From: Alligator mississippiensis
Taxonomy: Eukaryota; Chordata; Crocodylia; Alligatoridae
Assembly: GCF_030867095.1 (NCBI RefSeq)
Contig: NC_081828.1
Coordinates: 47,283,434-47,347,433, forward strand
Reading direction: 5' to 3'
DNA: 64,000 bases
The notes below the pieces were generated by a model, which saw only the letters and a program-made list of their open reading frames with translations, was not told the origin of the DNA and searched no databases. The position numbers and the translations under genes are program-made. Shown one piece after another: positions 57,641 through 64,000 of the stretch; position 1 is the first letter of the stretch; the number at the start of each line of letters is the position of its first letter.

Positions 57641-59869
57641 ATTTTGGAATTGCAGAATTGTATTTTACCTTAAAAAAAAAAATCAGTGGTGAAAGTTTAA
57701 GGCCCAGTGCCGGTATCAATAAAAGCCTGAAGTTTTACCTTCTGCTCCTTGTCTGTTCTCTGACTTCATGTTGTATCTAAAGATCCAAGACCCAAACTTA
57801 TATTATCCTACATTGACAAGAGCCAGACAAAAGAGCTGCACAAACAAAAATTATCTGCATATACAACAAATGTTGGTCCTACAACATGCAGGAAGCCTGC
57901 AATCCCTCACCCCCATGGAAAGATATTAGGGAGTAAATTTCATTCCAAGAGAATGCAAAACAAACCTTCCAGCTTCCTACCGGGAGGCTCAAGCCAACTG
58001 GCAGCATAAAACTAACCAGAGCCTTTTAGCCCAACTACCAGAGACCTTAAGACATACATGCATGAGGATCTAAGCACCACAAGCACATGCAGAATCACCA
58101 AACAACCATTAAAGGATGTTGTTGTAATTTTAGAGGCAGAAAAACTGCCACCAGAACTGCACCCATACCAGAAAGCCAGGCTATGCCATAGCAGCAACCC
58201 CATAGTACAGATATAGCCTGTATCAGTTAAGAAACTAGAAAACAGCCAATGCACGTACAGAAATTTTGAGATGAGAAGGAATTATTTTGATCACAGTGAT
58301 CATCCCATCTGACTGCCTGCAAAACAAAGGCCCAACAACTTCACCTTAATCCTGAATCAGGCCAATTCACAAGTACATGAAAGATAAAGCAATTGAAAAC
58401 GAGTTTTAAAAAACCCAAAACCTATGAGATGTTATACATACAGGAGATGGGGAGGTCCAGACTTGTTTTTTTCCTGGCAAGGCCAAATATTGTTGCACAG
58501 ATATGGCACACAGGAAAATCTTTTATGTCACTGCTAATTAGCACCTCTTCTTTCAGGAGCTGCAATCCTCCTGCCTTTTGCTAGATCAAATTACTCTTGT
58601 ATCCCTATAAAAAGCATGTCAAAGTCAAAAGTGCAAGTGGTCCCAGTGTACTAAGAGTGGGGAATGGCTGTAGCAAGCAGTTAGCACACCATTAACTCTC
58701 AATTAAGTACCAATTTGCATGTTGCTGCGAGACAATTGTGAATCCCTCAATTCCCCCTTAAGGATGCCTAGTGTAAGAGGATATATAGTGTGGAGGGAAG
58801 CATCAGTAAGTGGAAAAAGACCTTCAAATCAGCAAGTTGGAGTGGCTCTTTAAGGCCTTACCTATGCAGAACTGCACTGTTTTAACTAGATGGGTAGAGT
58901 TAGACAGAAAAACCTCCTCACCACTCCTGAATGCAGTTGTACTCATATAAAAGATACTTTATGGCAATATAACTAATCCCATATGGGAAGGAAATAACTG
59001 TAATGGGCACCATAATTGCATTTAGGCTAGAGCTCGTACTGCTCTTAACTATAATTAAAAAGAAAATTACACCCCCAAAATAGTCACACCAGAACAACTT
59101 CTGTTTGGACCAAGTCAGCCAGTAAATCCCAATTACAATGTTCACCTGCTATGCTTGCGCACTTGTGAGAAAGTGATGCACCCCTGCCCCACACACACAG
59201 TTTGTCCAGTTTCTTTTACAAGATCTTTGAGCACTCCACAGCAGAAGACCAAGTTTTCTGCGGGATAAACTTTGAAAAAATGCAGTCCAATTTTCCTATT
59301 GTGTGCTATTCTTAAACAGTTGTGAGACTGGCAGCAATTTTCATTAAGCTTGCTATTAGTGGGAAGCTGGAGCAAAGGCTTCAGGGGAGGAATTTGGGAA
59401 ACAGGCAAGGAGAGAGAGAGAGAATACAAGCCTTTGACAACTTCCAGAGAAGCCAGCACAGCTTGATGCTTTTTAAACGGAGCTTTGGTGTGAAATTGGA
59501 AAAATAAAACATGGTAGAAATAGGATATTGAGTTCTAGCACCCTTGTTTGCCTAGAAAACAAGCGGTCTCTGATTTAAGGAGTTAGGGGCATCCAAACCT
59601 ATGTCTTGTAGAGCTGACATCTATTTCATGCCCTGCTCGGATGGATGTGAAGAGTTTCATTTTTAAAGCAGATGAAAAGGGAGCTACCAGGCAAAACCCA
59701 GTTGCTCTGCTTCTGACCCTGCCTTCCACTGCCTTCTACAGTCATGGATTCCCCTTGGGGACTTTCTGCTTGGGTTACCTTGTCTTCATGCCTTAAAAAA
59801 AAAAAGAGAGACAAACCCTGCATGCTGCTGCAAAGTGCTCCTATCTCTGGCCAGGTTTGGTGCCACCTC
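57641..59869. other. no gene seen
   Basis: About 2.2 kb with no supported gene or classifiable repeat; A-rich runs at 57671-57681 and 59794-59805, and a (GA)n run at 59412-59423. Confidence 0.5.
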
Positions 59870-60010
59870 CTAGACTAGCGGTGCTTAACTTCCAACCAGA
59901 TCCAGCACATGGGTTCAGACACAACATTGCACCAGATTGCAACTTCAGATTAGCCTGGCATGGCAGGCCTGTGCACGTAATCTTACGGCTGAGACAGACC
60001 AATTTAGGTA
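59870..60010 (+). repeat. hAT-like element fragment
   Basis: TAGCGGTGCTTAACTTCCAA resembles the left terminus of the element at 7334 (CAGCGATGCTCAACTTCTGA). The following CAGATCCAGCACATGGGTTC and GCACCAGATTGCAAC blocks also echo it. The right end is not defined. Confidence 0.45.
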
Positions 60011-60022
60011 AGTCAACATGTA

Positions 60023-60038
60023 AGTCAGTCAGTCAGTC
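60023..60038 (+). repeat. (AGTC)4
   Basis: Four AGTC units in a row. Confidence 0.9.
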
Positions 60039-61400
60039 AAGCCAGATGGAAGAGGATCATGCTTAGATGTCTAAGAGACGGAATAACATCTGTCCCTTGG
60101 TATCTATTTGTATTGGTCCTAAAGGGCCTGGGCACATCTATGGCTATGGAGAAGCAGGCAGTTAGGGGACTGCACTGGAAGCACAACAACCCTCTTTGGT
60201 AGATCAGGGCTAAAAGGTCAAGCACAGAGGGCACAAAAATCTAGGGCCTTTGCATGTCCATCCTTACTCATTATCACAAGATAAAGCCAAGAGGTAACAA
60301 ATGTCATGAAAGGAGCCAGGAAGTCTCAGCAACAGAGGTAGGTAAAAAAGATAAGAAGTCAGCAAGTGCAGGTATCTCCTGGGGCTGAACCACAAGTTTC
60401 CTAATATAAGCATATCCAATTGCCAGTAAGCAAAGCAGCTGACGTTTGAGAGAAGCTAGCATGCTGTAGCAATTGTAAAGGGGGAAAAAAGCTGATGTCT
60501 CAGATAGCTGATGGCTGGAAGTTGCGTGTCCAGTTAATGCTTTCACTAGATTAAAAATGTAAATTCCCTATGTAATAGTCTGACTTGTAAATACTTAGAG
60601 TAGCTGGTAATTAAGGGAAATGAAGAAACAGTGACAACAGCAGCTAATGCAGGTTCTCTGGGACAGAAAGCAGTTTTAATGAAATTTAAAGCCTCCCTCT
60701 CCCCTCATTGTCAGGGATGAGGGTAGTTTGGTCCAGCTCTTGCCAAAATGCTTTGCCTATCTAATGCTTCCCATCCAAGGATAACATTAGACAAACATGG
60801 GTTAATTACTCCTCCCAGCACCATCCTAAGATAGGGGTTTTCCTAGAAATGAGGCGCACAGCTTGGCCAAGTCCCATGCAGTATTAATAGAAGCCAGAGT
60901 GCCTCCTAGCAGTCAATACTTAGCACTCTGGTCCCGCTGCAGTGTGCCTCTTTTGGGGCTTAACCCACAGTCCACTGAAGTCAGGTGGAATCTTTCATTC
61001 ACTCCTGCAAGCTTAAATTAGGCCTTTAACCTACAAGCCTGGAGTCTGCAAGCCAAAGTTCCCCTTGCTTTTATGTCAAGGACCGATCATTTGAGTACAG
61101 AATTGGTGGGTTTCCCACTAAGATAGTGGCATCCACTCTTGCAGCTATATCACAGGATTTATGCTTGGTGTCTTATCTTCAGGTCCTGAAGTCAAGCTGT
61201 TACAAAAGCTTCAACTTTCCTTTAAAGCATCCTTTGTAAATGACCCACATACACCCAAAAGGCTCAAAAACTGGATGACAAGTGCATAAGAACTTGGGGG
61301 GAGGGCATTATTATTACTGTCATTAACATGGGGTCAGCTCATGATTTTTCATTGTTTAAGGATGGCAAGACTATTCTGGACAGCTTGTGAAGAAGCACTA
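60039..61400. other. no gene seen
   Basis: No supported gene or classifiable repeat. Confidence 0.5.
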
Positions 61401-61634
61401 ATGTATGTCCATACTACAGTAGGTGCAACTTGTGTAGCTACCAGAGCTAGTTTTCACCTGAGTAACTGGTATGTGGTAGTGCAGTTACAGCAGCACAGAG
61501 CCCAGAATGAGCTAACTAGTCAAATATTTACCTGACATCTCACCTCATATGACACTAGAGCTCACTGATTTAAGGCTCACTCAGGTTCATTTTTCTATAC
61601 AAGTTACAGTTACTGCAGCATAGACAGTGCCTTA
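61401..61634 (+). mobile_element. Harbinger-type MITE A
   Basis: The left GTCCATACTACAGTAGG with GCAACTTGTGTAG (61407-61437) matches the inward-read right end GTCTATGCTGCAGTAAC with GTAACTTGTATAG (61595-61625) over about 31 bp, with roughly seven mismatches. TTA (61632-61634) follows the right end; TAA precedes the left end (about 61399-61401). No coding capacity. Confidence 0.6.
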
Positions 61635-61830
61635 GGGCACATCTATACATGCATTGATGCACTTTGGTTAATGCACATTAAATCTAGTACCTCCATTGCA
61701 AGGTACTACAAAAATGCACATTAGCCTGTCTTAATGCGCATTAACTAAATAACATGTTTTTTTAGTGATGCTTTAATGTGCATTAAAATAGCCTAATGCA
61801 AATTAAAGCACATGCACAGATACACCCTTA
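61632..61830 (+). mobile_element. Harbinger-type MITE B with palindromic octamer-like words
   Basis: The element runs 61635-61827, flanked by TTA on both sides (61632-61634 and 61828-61830). Ends read inward GGGCACATCTATACATGC and GGGTGTATCTGTGCATGTGC. Inside are three palindromic 14-mers, TTAATGCACATTAA (61668), TTAATGCGCATTAA (61731) and TTAATGTGCATTAA (61773), and one ATGCAAAT octamer (61796-61803). No coding capacity. Confidence 0.8.
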
Positions 61831-62130
61831 CGTTTCTATAAAGCATGGGGTGGAGGGGAAGGGAGGCACAACCCACATTAACATCCTGGTATTAGTCTAT
61901 GAGAACTAGAAAGCAGAATTAACCAGAAACAGAATTTTGGGAAATGCAAATCCAAAAGAGAAGAATGAGGAAGCCAGAAACTGTTAAAGCAATAGGAAAC
62001 CAAAGAGCGAGATAGAGAGCAGGACTCAAAGATAAGAGAATCTAAGGGTGAAAATGGACATTGCCTGATGTCTCATTTGTCCCGTCATAAAAATATTTAT
62101 GGTGGCACAACTTATGACCAAATAGACAAT
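61831..62130. other. no gene seen
   Basis: No supported feature in this short gap. Confidence 0.5.
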
Positions 62131-62229
62131 CACCTAGCCGGTGTCATTTGACCCCAGCATTCTTTCCTGCCCAGGGCACGGGGTTGGACTTGATGATCTG
62201 CTCAGGTCCCTTCCTACTATGAAACTAAG
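62131..62229 (+). mobile_element. CR1 LINE, 3' UTR fragment
   Basis: CACCTAGCCGGTGTCATTTG, ACCCCAGCATTCTTTCCTGC, GGGGTTGGACTTGATGATCT and CTCAGGTCCCTTCC, then ctactatgaaact, parallel the 3' end of the CR1 at 17040-18215. Only about 100 bp of this copy remain. Confidence 0.88.
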
Positions 62230-62463
62230 ATGCACTACAAAGGAAAAATCTGTGGCGTAACAAAAGGTAGCAAAGTGTAACAGTGTCGTAACAAAATGTC
62301 TATTAGCTCTGTGGCAGAAGAATACTCTCCAGCCACCCTGGACAAGTGCTTCAGGAGCTTGAAGGCCCCTCAAGCCCAAGGGGCACCTGCCCACTTACAG
62401 AGAAAACATCCCAGGAAATCTTAGGGTGCCTTTCCATAAGCAGAGAAGTTGAGGTTCCCTGCT

Positions 62464-62507
62464 CAGCCAGACCCACCCCCTTCAATCATGGGGGACAGGT
62501 CTGGCTG
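62464..62507. repeat. GC-rich hairpin
   Basis: CAGCCAGACC (62464-62473) pairs perfectly with GGTCTGGCTG (62498-62507), and inside it CCCCC (62476-62480) pairs with GGGGG (62490-62494), leaving a 9-nt loop. Confidence 0.8.
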
Positions 62508-63589
62508 TGCAGGAAAAGTAGATTTTCCCCGTTCAGCTAGACTTGCCTTCAGAGATCACACCACCAAGGGTAGGAGAAGGAACAACATGCATTTCACCCA
62601 ATGAAGCAGACCAGCTGAGCCATGACACATTGAGGAACAGCTGATCTGCTTCATTCTGTGATACCTACTTGTAGCCTAAATGATAAGAAAGAAAATGGGC
62701 AAAGTCAGGAGCAAAAAAAAGCAGGGGGGGGGGGGCAGTGCTGGAGGTGGAAAGTAACAGGATAGGGAAAAAAATGACAGAAGCTGAGGACTATTTGGTT
62801 ATAGGCCGCCTTACTTTAATTTATAAAGATACTCCATTAATCTACATAGCACAATGTTAATTGCAAAAATCTTTCATTGGCCTTGTTATTTGTACACCTC
62901 TCAGTAGAGACATTGGAGTTTAGTTGCTGTCATTTCTCACAATAATTAGAAGGCTTGAGATGGTTGGAAAGGGATTTTTTTCATTTGTGGCAACGGTGGT
63001 TTTAATTCTCCTCAAGAACATACCAGCTAACTGGTAACATTGCCAATTAAGGAACCACTTTCTGCACAGGCTTTGTTGGACCTTCTATGAATATTGAAAG
63101 GATTAGTGGGGTTCTTAACTAGATATCCCCAGAATTGTTAAATTGCCCTAAATCGGGGCAACTAAGCCCAAGGGGCTGTAGCATGCACACACCACACAGA
63201 CCACACCAGGTGAGCCCTGGGCTACCAGGCTGTTTGCCCTGTGAACGCTCCTCCTATTCCACACTGTACTGTGTATATGTGTGGGCCCATCACTACTGCA
63301 CCACATAGGCGCGGCAGGAATAGGCAGCCAAAGGAGGGAGTGGGGAATCTGAAGACTCCAGCTGCTGATGCACCCAAAGCAATGGGGGAAGCACAGTCTG
63401 CATGAGGTCACCAGTTGGACAGTCATACCATAAATATTTCCTTACAATCAGCTTACAATTCAGTTGTTTTAATAACCACCCTACATTATCTGATCCCTGT
63501 AGCATTACTTATTATTTAATAGCTAGTGGTTATTAAAAACATTCAGAGTAAATCAATACCACCAGTTATCCTAAAGGACAAAGATAACT
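62508..63589. other. no gene seen
   Basis: No supported gene. A long G run stands at about 62724-62736. Confidence 0.5.
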
Positions 63590-64000
63590 AGTGAGCAGGA
63601 ATCCTGGTTTTCCCTGATAAAAAAATAGCAAATTCTCTGATAAAACCCCCCAAAATCAGTGATTAAAACAAAACGCTACAAATATATATATAGGTATCAA
63701 TTGAACACACCATGTTTTATTGATATATTTACAATTTTAAAGCCTACCAGTGCCTCAATCACTATAGTAAAATAAATTTTAAGTGCCTATAAATTTTGGT
63801 GTTTGATTTTGGGTTTATCATCATGGAAAAATCAGAGCTCCCCCTGCCCCCTTAGCTCACCAGGATGCAGGTCCAGGCCCCTCACTCCCAAGCCACAGCA
63901 CCCCAGCCCTGCTGGTGTCCTGCACTGACACCCACAGTCCCCCAGCCCTGCAGTCCTGCCAGAGGGGGCCCCCAGCTGCCATGGCTATGAGACCAGGGAC
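63590..64000. other. possible repeat running off the window edge
   Basis: AT-rich DNA with CAGGAATCCTGGTTTTCCCT and CTGATAAAA words changes abruptly at about 63838 to C-rich DNA. It looks like part of a mobile element truncated by the window end, but I cannot classify it. Confidence 0.3.

Noticed and set aside
1..64000. CRISPR array, operons, ribosome-binding sites, phage or plasmid features
   Set aside because: No regularly spaced identical repeats with unique spacers and no prokaryotic gene organisation. Repeat content is that of a vertebrate genome.

Overview
The window looks like a gene-poor stretch of nuclear DNA from a sauropsid, more likely a crocodilian than a turtle or bird. The main evidence is the repeat content: CR1 LINE fragments of several ages whose 3' ends read GGTCGGACT...GATGATCT...GGTCCCTTC followed by short octamer repeats, very old MIR-like SINEs, tRNA-type SINEs, many non-autonomous hAT, pogo and PIF/Harbinger-type elements, and two solo LTRs of endogenous retroviruses. 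I found no exon of a host protein gene that I can name. The many short open frames do not look like genes. The open frames with recognisable homology belong to reverse transcriptases (CR1 and one other non-LTR clade) and to one decayed Harbinger transposase.

Layout. 0-11.8 kb: sparse old repeats (CR1 tail, MIR, tRNA SINE, a complete hAT MITE at 7.3 kb with a perfect 8-bp target duplication) and a repeat-free block at 8.2-9.3 kb that could hold conserved non-coding DNA or a terminal exon. 11.8-16.7 kb: a pogo-like MITE, then a Harbinger transposase relic on the minus strand, with a threonine-type tRNA-like sequence fused to a piece of CR1 sitting just downstream of it, then GC-rich DNA. 17.0-19.6 kb: three reverse-transcriptase relics in a row. 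20.0-21.6 kb: a solo LTR with 4-bp target duplication. 22-35 kb: AT-rich fold-back repeats, MIRs and hAT-like elements. 24.9-26.1 and 35.2-36.6 kb: two copies of one hAT-like element, the second split by a young CR1. 36.6-45.3 kb: mostly unannotatable DNA with old MIRs. 45.4-46.6 kb: a DNA element containing a CpG-rich solo LTR. 46.6-64 kb: MIRs, three TTA-flanked Harbinger-type MITEs (one with 67-bp hairpin arms, two placed back to back), further hAT and CR1 fragments, and a second candidate conserved non-coding block at 51.8-52.2 kb.

Nothing here works as a pathway. The interest lies in the nesting order of the transposons, in several unusually well-preserved target duplications, in large fold-back structures, and in the tRNA-CR1 chimera. 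Repeat family names are assigned from memory of consensus features, not from a database search; element boundaries are good to a few bases where target duplications are quoted and to tens of bases elsewhere.
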